Shown: piece by piece, positions 1-5,935 of the stretch | Position numbering within the stretch: position 1 is the stretch's first letter | Layout of the letters: each line of letters starts with the position of its first letter | NCBI GenBank assembly: GCA_035529155.1 | Contig: DATKXF010000068.1 | Coordinates: 1-11,436, forward strand | Length of the DNA: 11,436 bases | Direction of reading: 5' to 3' | DNA from: JAAEEP01 sp035529155 | Lineage (GTDB): Archaea > Thermoplasmatota > Thermoplasmata > Methanomassiliicoccales > JAAEEP01 | Made by a program: the position numbers and the translations under genes | The notes under the pieces: generated by a model | Seen by the model: only the letters and a program-made list of their open reading frames with translations | Databases searched by the model: none | Told to the model about the DNA's origin: nothing

Positions 1-2
1 TT

Positions 3-635
3 GAATACGAGGGAAAATTATTCGAAAATACTGAAATAAATAACATAAGAAGAGGAGAATGCTTCACGATTAACACTGAGAATGGATGCATTGAAACAGA
101 TTGGATAGTGAATGCCACAGGACCATGGACAAACTCGATTGCTGAACTATTGAATGTCAAAATTCCTTTAATCTATAGTCAAGGCACCATAATAATCCAA
201 GAGACCCTCTCGCCAAGAAGTATTCAATATTTCCATGAGCCATCGGATGGAGATGCATACATCGTCCATGGGAATCATGCATGGTTAGGTACAACTTCAA
301 CAAAGATATCTCTCCCCGAATATGCCGAGCCTGAATCCTGGGCTGAAGAATATCTGAAAGAAAAATTTTCAAAGATAATACCTAGTGTTAAGAATGAGCC
401 ATGTTTGCAGAAATTTGCTGGAATTAGACCATTGATCGGCAAGCTGGACGCTCAAGATTCAAGGCAAATATCAAGAGATTATGAGATCATCGAACCAATT
501 AGTGGATTCGTTTCAATAATTGGTGGAAAACTTACGACGGCTAGACTAATGGCCGAAGTACTCTCAAACTATATTTGCAATAAGCTGGGGACCAAGAAAA
601 CCTGTAGGACCGCTATAGAATCACTCGAGGTTTGA
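3..635 (+). CDS. FAD-dependent glycerol-3-phosphate dehydrogenase-like protein, C-terminal part (5' end outside window)
   Basis: The frame is open from base 3 to the TGA at 633-635, giving about 210 residues of a protein that begins upstream. It resembles the DAO-fold oxidoreductases of the GlpA/GlpD group, which oxidise sn-glycerol 3-phosphate to dihydroxyacetone phosphate with FAD. Visible landmarks are IVNATGPWTN (the mid-protein strand joining the FAD and substrate domains), FAGIRPLIG, the SRDYEI stretch, and GGKLTTARLMAE, a signature of glycerol-3-phosphate dehydrogenases near the FAD end of the domain. It stops soon after this signature, so the Fe-S-binding C-terminal domain of classical GlpA is absent. 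Base composition is clearly more AT-rich than the genes from 1189 onward, with many AAA, ATA and AGA codons, hinting at a different origin. A related DAO-family oxidase with another substrate cannot be excluded. Confidence 0.75.
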   Translation, partial: EYEGKLFENTEINNIRRGECFTINTENGCIETDWIVNATGPWTNSIAELLNVKIPLIYSQGTIIIQETLSPRSIQYFHEPSDGDAYIVHGNHAWLGTTSTKISLPEYAEPESWAEEYLKEKFSKIIPSVKNEPCLQKFAGIRPLIGKLDAQDSRQISRDYEIIEPISGFVSIIGGKLTTARLMAEVLSNYICNKLGTKKTCRTAIESLEV

Positions 636-1033
636 GGTAGAAATAGAACCATTTGCCAACGTGGTGTCCACTTATTGTGAACATATGTTAGAACCAATCA
701 TCTGAAACACAGAGGCAGCCTTGCGAAGGATATTGTCTCAATCATTCTTTAGTCCAACACCTAGATCAACCCGATGAAATGAAATTCGATAGCTCCGATT
801 TCCCCATAAACATGAACCCCCACATTTTCGAATCGGGATCTTAAGAACGATCCTCAGGATTATGCAGATGACGTTCCACTTATCAATCAGAAGTCATTGT
901 CTAACACTTACCGAGATGTATATATTTTGAAATGATCTGGAGCGGATCGATGATCCAATTTAATTTATTGGCTACGGGCACTCCCAGATTACATGCTTAA
1001 GGATTTCATCCAAAGGTGAATTTCGAGCAACAA
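636..1033. other. AT-rich intergenic stretch with no recognised gene
   Basis: No reading frame longer than about 22 codons has a credible start, and no tRNA or rRNA is visible. Small inverted repeats occur, for example GGATC-GAT-GATCC at 944-956 and CCGATT/AATCGG around 797-830. A TATA-like run (TGTATATATT, about 916-925) could promote a short transcript, but nothing clearly follows it before the ilv leader. The low GC resembles the upstream dehydrogenase rather than the downstream operon. Confidence 0.5.
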
Positions 1034-1041
1034 CATATAAG
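1034..1041 (+). promoter_or_regulatory. TATA box of the ilv leader and operon
   Basis: CATATAAG sits centred near 1037. Archaeal transcription normally starts about 26 bases downstream, here near 1063, just before the ATG of the leader reading frame at 1068. The leader transcript would therefore be almost leaderless, or would just retain the AAAGGA at 1057-1062 if the start is slightly earlier. No other TATA-like element lies between here and ilvB. Confidence 0.55.
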
Positions 1042-1067
1042 TACGAATTTCTCATTAAAGGAACCTG

Positions 1068-1136
1068 ATGAACATCCCTGCATGTAAGGTTGAATCGGTT
1101 CTTGTGCTACTTAGCGTGCAGGATTTGTTGGTGTGA
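1068..1136 (+). CDS. Putative Val/Leu-rich leader peptide of the ilv operon (22 aa)
   Basis: An ATG at 1068 opens a 22-codon frame ending in TGA (1134-1136), with an in-frame second stop TAG at 1137-1139. It has a Shine-Dalgarno-like AAAGGA at 1057-1062, five bases before the ATG, and a TATA box at 1034-1041. Eleven of 22 residues are Val, Leu or Ile, and the last twelve (VLVLLSVQDLLV) contain nine. The frame ends 52 bases before ilvB and abuts a strong hairpin at 1139-1162. This is the layout of the enterobacterial ilv leader peptides, in which ribosome stalling at codons for the pathway's end products controls the operon. That the same logic applies here is inference. The peptide is too short for homology, and no clear antiterminator pairing is proven. 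Confidence 0.6.
   Translation: MNIPACKVESVLVLLSVQDLLV
1074..1124 (+). promoter_or_regulatory. RNA stem inside the leader reading frame
   Basis: CCTGCATG at 1077-1084 pairs with CGTGCAGG at 1115-1122 over 8 bp with one G-U pair. With C1078 bulged instead, ATCC at 1074-1077 can pair with GGAT at 1121-1124, giving about 10 bp. The 30-base loop holds the first Val/Leu codon cluster (1098-1112). A translating ribosome must melt this stem, so its state would report on progress through those codons. It corresponds in position to the 1:2 stem of bacterial attenuators; function is inferred. Confidence 0.4.
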
Positions 1137-1138
1137 TA

Positions 1139-1162
1139 GGGTCGACTCCTTCGAGTCGGCCC
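1139..1162 (+). promoter_or_regulatory. Strong hairpin between the leader peptide and ilvB
   Basis: GGGTCGACTC (1139-1148) and GAGTCGGCCC (1153-1162) form a 10-bp stem (one G-U pair) closing a four-base loop. It begins at the second stop codon of the leader frame and ends about 15 bases before the ilvB Shine-Dalgarno site. It is followed by C residues and not by a T-tract, so it is not a standard intrinsic terminator. It may act as a pausing or translation-control element. Alternatively, the inverted repeat could be a DNA operator just downstream of the promoter. Confidence 0.5.
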
Positions 1163-1188
1163 CCCAGAGGCGATTATGAGGAATTTGA

Positions 1189-2862
1189 ATGAGAGGAGCT
1201 GAGATTCTTGTAGATGTTCTCCGGGATGAGGGCATTAGTGTCCTATTCGGCTACCCCGGGGGAGCCATGCTACCGCTGTACGACTATCTTTACGAGTCTG
1301 ACATGCGGCATGTGCTGGTGCGACACGAGCAGTGCGCAGCACACATGGCTGATGGGTACGCACGGGTTACCAGGCGCCCTGCCGTCTGCATGGCCACATC
1401 GGGAGCAGGTGCTACCAACCTTGTCACTGGTATAGCCACAGCCTTCCTCGATTCCTCTCCAGTCATTGCCCTGACAGGCCAGGTCCCCACATCCATCATA
1501 GGGAACGACGCCTTTCAGGAAGCTGACATCTTCAGCCTTATGATGCCAATCACCAAGCACAATTTCAGGGTAATGAATCCTAAGCTCCTTGAGAGCGATC
1601 TAAGGAGTGCATTCAAGATCGCCGGCAGCGGCAGATACGGTCCTGTTCAAGTGGATCTTCCCAAGGACATACTCAATGCCGAGATAGACCCTCTCCCAGA
1701 GAAGTACCCAGTAAGGGCTAACGGGATGAAGAAGGATCTGAGCAGGCTCCCCGACGCCGTGAATCTACTGCGTAAGGCTGAACGTCCACTGATAGTTGTG
1801 GGGGGAGGCGCCATCTGGTGTGGGTGTGGTCAAGACGTCATGGAACTTGCGGAGATGACCATATCTCCAGTTGTAACTACTCTGATGGGGAAGGGCGCGG
1901 TACCCGAGAACCATCCTCTCGTTCTGGGAATGGTGGGCATGCACGGTCGAAGGGTCGCCAACTGGGCCCTCGAGGAGTGTGATGTCCTTCTCGCCATAGG
2001 CACCAGGTTCAGTGACAGGATGATCGGCGATCCATCTTCGTGTAGAACGAAGGTCATTCACCTGGACATCGACTCCGGTGAACTGGGCAAAAATGTCACG
2101 GCCACAATACCCCTGGCAGGGGACGCCCGGACCGTCATCAGGGAAATGATAATGGCCATGGCAAAGAAGACCGGATCGACGCCCTGGGCCAACAGGGTAG
2201 GTGAGTTGAAGGAGAGATGCAACTGCGACTTCAACATCATGGATAGCCCCATCAAGCCCCAGAAGGTCATTCATGAGCTCAATACTATCCTTCCAGAGGA
2301 TGCCATAATAACCACTGAGGTCGGCCAATGCCAGATGTGGGCAGCCCACTTCCTACGTTGCGATGGTGACAGGCGCTTCATAACCCCCGGTGGGCTGGGG
2401 ACCATGGGATTCGGACTTCCGGCGGCGATCGGGGCGAAGGTCGCGGCCCCCGACAGGGCAGTCGTTGACATTGCTGGGGACGGCAGCCTCATGATGGTAT
2501 GCCAAGAGATCGCTACTGCGGTCGCAGAGGATATCCCAATATTCATATGTCTGCTCAACAACCAGAGGCTGGGAATGATCATGCAGCTTCAGAATCAATT
2601 TTACGATGGAAGGCTATTTGCCGAACAGCTAGGCGCCTTCCCTGATTTCGTCAAGCTTGCCGAGGCCTTCGGTGCGAAGGGCGTCATGGTGGATGATCCT
2701 TCTGACCTGTCCTCAGTAATCGAGGAAGGGACATCCTCCGACAAACCGTTCCTGGCCGATATCAGGATCGACACCGAGGAGCAGATACTTCCCATGACAA
2801 TCAGGGGGCAAGCCGAGACCAAGATCATACAGGGCAAGTGCGCCTGGAAGGGGGTGTCCTGA
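1189..2862 (+). CDS. ilvB: Acetolactate synthase, large (catalytic) subunit
   Basis: This ThDP-dependent enzyme condenses two pyruvates to 2-acetolactate, or pyruvate with 2-ketobutyrate to acetohydroxybutyrate, the first common step of Val/Leu/Ile synthesis. The 557 residues match the usual family length. The N-terminal pyrimidine-binding domain has GYPGGAMLPLYD (21-32) and the catalytic glutamate E47 in RHEQ. GAGATNLVTG and GNDAFQEAD follow. The central domain carries the FAD-site-like GTRFSDR. The C-terminal domain has the ThDP/Mg site GDGS (430-433) through NNQ (457-459). Start choice: TGAGGAA at 1177-1183 lies properly before ATG 1189; the ATG at 1176 is out of frame. The ilvN ATG follows the TGA directly, implying coupled translation. 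The gene lies behind the putative leader peptide and hairpin, so end-product control is likely. Confidence 0.96.
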   Translation: MRGAEILVDVLRDEGISVLFGYPGGAMLPLYDYLYESDMRHVLVRHEQCAAHMADGYARVTRRPAVCMATSGAGATNLVTGIATAFLDSSPVIALTGQVPTSIIGNDAFQEADIFSLMMPITKHNFRVMNPKLLESDLRSAFKIAGSGRYGPVQVDLPKDILNAEIDPLPEKYPVRANGMKKDLSRLPDAVNLLRKAERPLIVVGGGAIWCGCGQDVMELAEMTISPVVTTLMGKGAVPENHPLVLGMVGMHGRRVANWALEECDVLLAIGTRFSDRMIGDPSSCRTKVIHLDIDSGELGKNVTATIPLAGDARTVIREMIMAMAKKTGSTPWANRVGELKERCNCDFNIMDSPIKPQKVIHELNTILPEDAIITTEVGQCQMWAAHFLRCDGDRRFITPGGLGTMGFGLPAAIGAKVAAPDRAVVDIAGDGSLMMVCQEIATAVAEDIPIFICLLNNQRLGMIMQLQNQFYDGRLFAEQLGAFPDFVKLAEAFGAKGVMVDDPSDLSSVIEEGTSSDKPFLADIRIDTEEQILPMTIRGQAETKIIQGKCAWKGVS

Positions 2863-3225
2863 ATGCAGGTAATCTCGATGATCGTGAATGACGAGTTCGG
2901 GGTCATGCAGCGGGTAATGGGTGAATTCACCCGTAAGAAGATCAATGTAGAGACCATCGTTGTCGGAAAATGCGAGCTCGAAGGAAAGGCCAGGATCGTA
3001 TTAACCGTCCTGGGAAGAGACAACGCAGAGCTGGCATTGGAGAGACTGGAACGCCTACACGATGTACTTGAGATCGACATCTTGAACGAGACCAGGCACG
3101 AAGCATACGCATTGGTGGCTAACGAAGAGGGCAAGGTCCGCCTTATCGGAAGCATTCAAGAAGTTACGAAGCTGATCGATTCAATGAAACCCGAAAAGTA
3201 TATTCAGGCAGTCAACGCACTCTAA
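2863..3225 (+). CDS. ilvN: Acetolactate synthase, small (regulatory) subunit, short form
   Basis: This ACT-domain protein binds the catalytic subunit, stimulates it and usually confers feedback inhibition by valine. The ACT domain covers about residues 1-70, with NDEFGVMQRVMGEF and KKINVETI matching the ligand-binding turn and helix of IlvN proteins. A reduced second domain follows (KVRLIGS onward), ending in a KIDSM-like helix. At 120 residues it is shorter than the roughly 160 typical of bacteria, mainly through loss in the C-terminal domain. The ATG directly abuts the ilvB TGA, and the purine-rich GGAAGGGGG inside the end of ilvB serves as ribosome-binding site. Subunit identity is well supported by position and fold; whether valine regulation survives the shortening cannot be read from sequence. 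Confidence 0.88.
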   Translation: MQVISMIVNDEFGVMQRVMGEFTRKKINVETIVVGKCELEGKARIVLTVLGRDNAELALERLERLHDVLEIDILNETRHEAYALVANEEGKVRLIGSIQEVTKLIDSMKPEKYIQAVNAL

Positions 3226-3231
3226 CTATAG

Positions 3232-3273
3232 TATAAAAATAAGAATTCACATTAACCCATTCCAATTGGAGGA
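3232..3273 (+). promoter_or_regulatory. TATA box and ribosome-binding site before ilvE
   Basis: TATAAAAAT at 3232-3240 predicts a transcript start near 3262, and GGAGGA at 3268-3273 lies six bases before ATG 3280. ilvE can therefore be transcribed on its own as well as by read-through from ilvBN. Confidence 0.5.
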
Positions 3274-3279
3274 CGAGCC

Positions 3280-4194
3280 ATGGAGATTACCGAGAAGATA
3301 TGGATGGACGGGGAGATAGTCGATTGGAAGGACGCTAATGTCCACATAATGACTCATGCCATCCACTATGGAGGAGGAGTATTCGAGGGGATAAGGGTCT
3401 ATGACACCGAGGATGGCAGGGCCATATTCAGATTAAGAGACCACATGATTCGTTTCTTCAACTCCGCGAAAGTGATCTTCCTCGACATCCCATACACCCT
3501 GGACGAGCTTTGCGACTCGGTCCGAGAGATGGTCAGGATAAACGGCCCGAAGGCTGATTATATACGCCCCCTTGCCTACTACGGGACGGGTGTGATAGGG
3601 CTCAATCCCATCGGCTTGCCCACAAGGGTAGCGATTGCCTGTGTTCACATGGGTGCCTACCTGGGCGAGGAGCAACAGAAGCTTGGTGCGAGGATAATCA
3701 CCTCGTCATGGGAGAAACCCTCCAACAGGGCTTCAGCTGTCAGCGCCAAGATATGTGGCAACTACATCAATTCCGTACTGGCGAGACTTGAGGCGGTTCA
3801 CCGAGGTGCCGATGAGGCACTGATGCTCAACTCTGAGGGCAATGTCGCCGAGGGAACGGGCGAGAACATCTTCATGGTCAAGAAAGGAAAGATATTCACA
3901 ACCCCACTCTCAGCTGGAATACTGGAAGGCATTACCCGAAACTCGGTGATGGACATCGCCACTGACCTGGGGTACGAGGTGGTGGAGCGGGACATTGCTC
4001 GTCCAGAGCTGTACATTGCAGACGAGGTGTTCATGACCGGAACGGCAGCCGAGGTTCTGCCAATCCGGTTGATCGATAATCAGGTCATCGGTAAGGGCAT
4101 GGCTGGTCCTGTAACTTTTGAACTCCAGAGGAGTTACAGTGAGATCACCAGGGGCAAGAATCCGAAGTATTCACACTGGCTTGATATAATATAG
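3280..4194 (+). CDS. ilvE: Branched-chain amino acid aminotransferase (PLP fold type IV)
   Basis: It transfers amino groups between glutamate and the 2-keto acids of Val, Leu and Ile, the last step of their synthesis. The 304 residues equal the usual class IV length. Motifs in order: the N-terminal WMDGEIVDW, HAIHYGGGVFEGIRVY, RLRDHMIRFFNSAKV, YIRPLAYYG, the PLP-binding lysine K157 in SAKICGNYINS, E191 in NVAEGTGENIF, and EVFMTGTAAEV. All are typical of IlvE, not of D-amino acid transaminase or aminodeoxychorismate lyase. ATG 3280 has a strong GGAGGA site. It completes an ilvB-ilvN-ilvE cluster; ilvC, ilvD and leu genes are not in the window. A pyrimidine-rich tract follows the stop. Confidence 0.95.
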   Translation: MEITEKIWMDGEIVDWKDANVHIMTHAIHYGGGVFEGIRVYDTEDGRAIFRLRDHMIRFFNSAKVIFLDIPYTLDELCDSVREMVRINGPKADYIRPLAYYGTGVIGLNPIGLPTRVAIACVHMGAYLGEEQQKLGARIITSSWEKPSNRASAVSAKICGNYINSVLARLEAVHRGADEALMLNSEGNVAEGTGENIFMVKKGKIFTTPLSAGILEGITRNSVMDIATDLGYEVVERDIARPELYIADEVFMTGTAAEVLPIRLIDNQVIGKGMAGPVTFELQRSYSEITRGKNPKYSHWLDII

Positions 4195-4205
4195 GGATGA
4201 AGAAT

Positions 4206-4234
4206 CCCTTCTTTTCTTACATTTATTCTCGTTT
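4206..4234 (+). terminator. Probable T-rich terminator after ilvE
   Basis: A pyrimidine-rich run (CCCTTCTTTTCTTAC, then ATTTATTCTCGTTT) begins about a dozen bases after the ilvE stop. Archaeal RNA polymerase terminates on T-rich non-template tracts without needing a hairpin. The longest T run is only four, so it may be leaky. Confidence 0.4.
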
Positions 4235-4278
4235 ATAGTATGCAATATATATCAGCGCGGTGAATTCTCCATAGGGAG
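4232..4278 (+). promoter_or_regulatory. Promoter and ribosome-binding site of the rubrerythrin gene
   Basis: TTTATAGTA (4232-4240) and AATATATA (4244-4251) are both candidate TATA boxes. The first predicts a transcript start near 4262, leaving room for the Shine-Dalgarno GGGAG at 4274-4278 before GTG 4284. Confidence 0.45.
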
Positions 4279-4283
4279 CTATT

Positions 4284-4786
4284 GTGGTCGATACTATCGA
4301 TAACTTATGGGAGGCCTTTGCAGGGGAGTCTCAGGTAAACAGGAAGTACACCATCTTTGCCATGATCGCGGATGACGAGGGTCATCCAGGAATAGCAAAA
4401 CTTTTCAGAGCGGCCGCCGAGTCCGATATGTTCACCTTATGTGTCACCTCAGAACTCTGGGCGATATAGGCAAGACTGAGGATAATCTCGAGTCGGCAAT
4501 GATTGGGGAGAAGTACGAGTACACAGAGATGTATCCTGAGTTCATCAACAGGGCCAGAGAGGAGGGGATGAAAGAAGCAAGGCTCTGCTTTAATTATGCC
4601 AAGAATGTGGAGGAGAGACACGAGGGGATGTACAGAGAAGCCCTGGAAACCATCAGGTCAGGAAAGAAGCTGGAGGAAAGGGTTTACTACGTCTGTCAGG
4701 TTTGCGGTAATCTCGAGGTCGACCAGGCCCCAAAAAGCTGCCCAGTATGCGGTAACCCTCCAGAGGTCTTCAAAGCGTTGAGGTAG
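4284..4786 (+). pseudogene. rbr: Rubrerythrin (diiron plus rubredoxin domain), interrupted by a one-base frameshift
   Basis: Rubrerythrins are cytoplasmic peroxide reductases of anaerobes. The GTG-initiated frame (4284) encodes the start of the ferritin-like domain and stops at 4469; the rest lies in the -1 frame, from about 4430 to 4786. Restoring one base near 4430 (ATG-TTC to ATG-GTTC) gives a continuous 167-residue protein of normal length. Its probable diiron ligands are E15, D48/H51, E79, E82, E110 and H113, and its rubredoxin-like zinc or iron site is C138, C141, C153 and C156. All catalytic regions remain, and codon use after the break is normal, so the lesion is recent or a sequencing error. 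Position 48 is Asp where the family usually has Glu. The 3' end is five bases from the convergent gene at 4792. Confidence 0.85.
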
Positions 4787-4791
4787 ATCCT

Positions 4792-5121
4792 CTAATCATA
4801 CTCACTCAGATCGTCCTCTATCTCACAAACCGGGTATGTCTCTAGGGCAGAGTCAAGGATCCGCTGGCGGTACTGACTCTTCTGAGCCTTATTGAGGCGG
4901 AAGTACTCTCCATCGACATGGAACTCGAAGTCCACGATGATTCCGCACTTCCTCGCTATCTTGTTATCCAGCCAGTTCTTGAAAGTTTCCTCCAGTGCGA
5001 AATAGGGGTCCACCCCCTCGTGCACCTCGATATAGCCATCCCAGACCTCATCTTCAGGCTTCTCGACGCGCTCCTTCCAACGTATCTCGATTCTCGGCAT
5101 CGTTGGTTTATATGTACGCAT
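4792..5121 (-). CDS. Hypothetical protein, small and acidic
   Basis: I do not recognise this 109-residue protein. It is soluble, with no membrane segment or signal peptide, rich in Glu, Asp and aromatic residues, and contains a Lys/Arg/Gln-rich patch (RLNKAQKSQYRQR) before an acidic C-terminus (EIEDDLSEYD). Start choice: ATG at 5121 is preceded by AAGGA (plus positions 5132-5136) nine bases away. TTG 5124 and the internal ATG 5100 are alternatives. It is convergent with the rubrerythrin gene and divergent from the L7Ae operon, sharing the AT-rich region 5122-5270. Codon use matches the neighbours and there is no overlap with another gene, so it is probably real. Confidence 0.7.
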   Translation of the reverse strand: MRTYKPTMPRIEIRWKERVEKPEDEVWDGYIEVHEGVDPYFALEETFKNWLDNKIARKCGIIVDFEFHVDGEYFRLNKAQKSQYRQRILDSALETYPVCEIEDDLSEYD

Positions 5122-5181
5122 CAATAATATTTCCTTTTGTAAGCTACAAAATACCTAATCTCAACGAAACAATCAATAACC

Positions 5182-5214
5182 GATCCATCCTTGGCAGTTT
5201 AGGAAACATGGATC
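5182..5214. repeat. Inverted repeat upstream of the L7Ae promoter
   Basis: GATCCAT (5182-5188) and ATGGATC (5208-5214) are perfect 7-bp inverted arms separated by 19 bases. They lie between the minus-strand hypothetical gene and the L7Ae TATA box and could be an operator or chance. Confidence 0.3.
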
Positions 5215-5241
5215 AGAAGAGGTCCCTGGCTAGAACAAAGC

Positions 5242-5248
5242 TTTTATA
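5242..5248 (+). promoter_or_regulatory. TATA box of the L7Ae-S28e-L24e-Ndk operon
   Basis: TTTTATA predicts a transcript start near 5271 and hence a 5' leader of about 59 bases. The box is bracketed by GCTAG (5229-5233) and CTAGC (5252-5256). Confidence 0.55.
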
Positions 5249-5272
5249 CAGCTAGCACTTTTGGCACCGTTG

Positions 5273-5321
5273 CTCTTGTGAGCCGATGAATGATGAAGAT
5301 GTATAATAGCATCGGAAGGAG
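5273..5321 (+). promoter_or_regulatory. 5'-leader stem-loop pairing with the L7Ae ribosome-binding site
   Basis: Two stacked stems can form. CCGATG (5283-5288) pairs perfectly with CATCGG (5310-5315). CTCTT (5273-5277) pairs with AGGAG (5317-5321, one G-U), which is the core of the L7Ae Shine-Dalgarno AGGAGGTG. Between them lies an asymmetric internal loop, GTGAG on the 5' side against a single A. The structure starts at the predicted transcript start. L7Ae is known to bind kink-turns and has been reported to bind its own mRNA leader in archaea. The loop is G/A-rich but does not match the kink-turn consensus exactly, so autoregulation is a hypothesis. Confidence 0.4.
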
Positions 5322-5329
5322 GTGTCAAG

Positions 5330-5695
5330 TTGGCAATATACGTTCGATTTGAAGTTCCCAAGGACGTTCAAGACAAGGTTTACGAGCTTGTTGAGACCGC
5401 CAGGGATACCGGAAAGGTCAAGAAAGGTACCAACGAGGTAACCAAGCTCGTGGAACGCGGTGACGCCATAATGGTCGTAATGGCCGAGGACGTCCAGCCC
5501 CCAGAGATTCTGGCTCATATGCCTCTTCTATGCGAGGAGAGGAACGTTCCCTACGCCTATGTAGCAAGCAAGGCCGAGCTAGGCAACGCCTGTGGTCTTG
5601 AGAAACCTACCGCGGCTGTGGCGATACTGGATATTGGAAAGGGTAAGTCTCTGTTCGATGGTCTTGTGGATCAGATCAGCAAGCTGAAGAAGTAG
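5330..5695 (+). CDS. rpl7ae: Large-subunit ribosomal protein L7Ae (kink-turn-binding protein)
   Basis: L7Ae binds kink-turns in 23S rRNA and is also the core protein of archaeal box C/D and H/ACA guide RNPs and of RNase P. The 121 residues match the family length. The RNA-binding surface is visible as KKGTNEVTKLVERG (31-44), AEDV (52-55) followed by PPEI, and YVASKAELGNACG (77-89). The start is TTG at 5330, chosen because AGGAGGTG (5317-5324) lies five bases before it and the protein then begins in line with homologues. It heads an operon whose S28e gene follows after 10 bases. The leader hairpin at 5273-5321 may regulate it. Confidence 0.96.
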   Translation: MAIYVRFEVPKDVQDKVYELVETARDTGKVKKGTNEVTKLVERGDAIMVVMAEDVQPPEILAHMPLLCEERNVPYAYVASKAELGNACGLEKPTAAVAILDIGKGKSLFDGLVDQISKLKK

Positions 5696-5705
5696 GTGTG
5701 CGGAG

Positions 5706-5918
5706 ATGACAGACGAAGATAGCATCCCTTCAGAGGTGGTTGAGGTCATAGGTAGGACCGGCATGACAGGGGAAGCAACCCAGGTCAAGGTCCGTGTTCT
5801 CGAGGGCCGAGATAAGGGTAGGATCATTACTCGAAACATAATGGGTCCTGTCCGTATGGGCGATATCCTTATGCTCAGGGAGACTTCGAGGGAGGCGAGG
5901 AAGCTCTCCATCAGGTAG
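5706..5918 (+). CDS. rps28e: Small-subunit ribosomal protein S28e
   Basis: This 70-residue OB-fold protein belongs to the 30S subunit near the mRNA exit channel and exists only in archaea and eukaryotes. Diagnostic stretches are VIGRTGMTGEATQVKVRV, RNIMGPVRMGDILML and the basic tail ending SREARKLSIR, all close to family consensus. ATG 5706 is preceded by AGGTG (5694-5698), which overlaps the L7Ae stop. It is the second gene of the operon, followed by L24e after 17 bases, and is a housekeeping gene with nothing unusual. Confidence 0.96.
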   Translation: MTDEDSIPSEVVEVIGRTGMTGEATQVKVRVLEGRDKGRIITRNIMGPVRMGDILMLRETSREARKLSIR

Positions 5919-5935
5919 ACTCTTGAGGTGTAGCC

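Noticed and set aside
780..845. T-loop-like TTCGAATCG suggesting a tRNA remnant
   Set aside because: The flanks cannot form a T-arm or acceptor stem on either strand.
1765..2349. A 194-residue open frame on the minus strand inside ilvB
   Set aside because: It lies opposite a highly conserved gene, and its length follows from the codon pattern of ilvB; it resembles no protein.
4425..4445. Programmed frameshift in rubrerythrin
   Set aside because: No slippery heptamer or downstream pseudoknot is apparent, and the family is not known for recoding.
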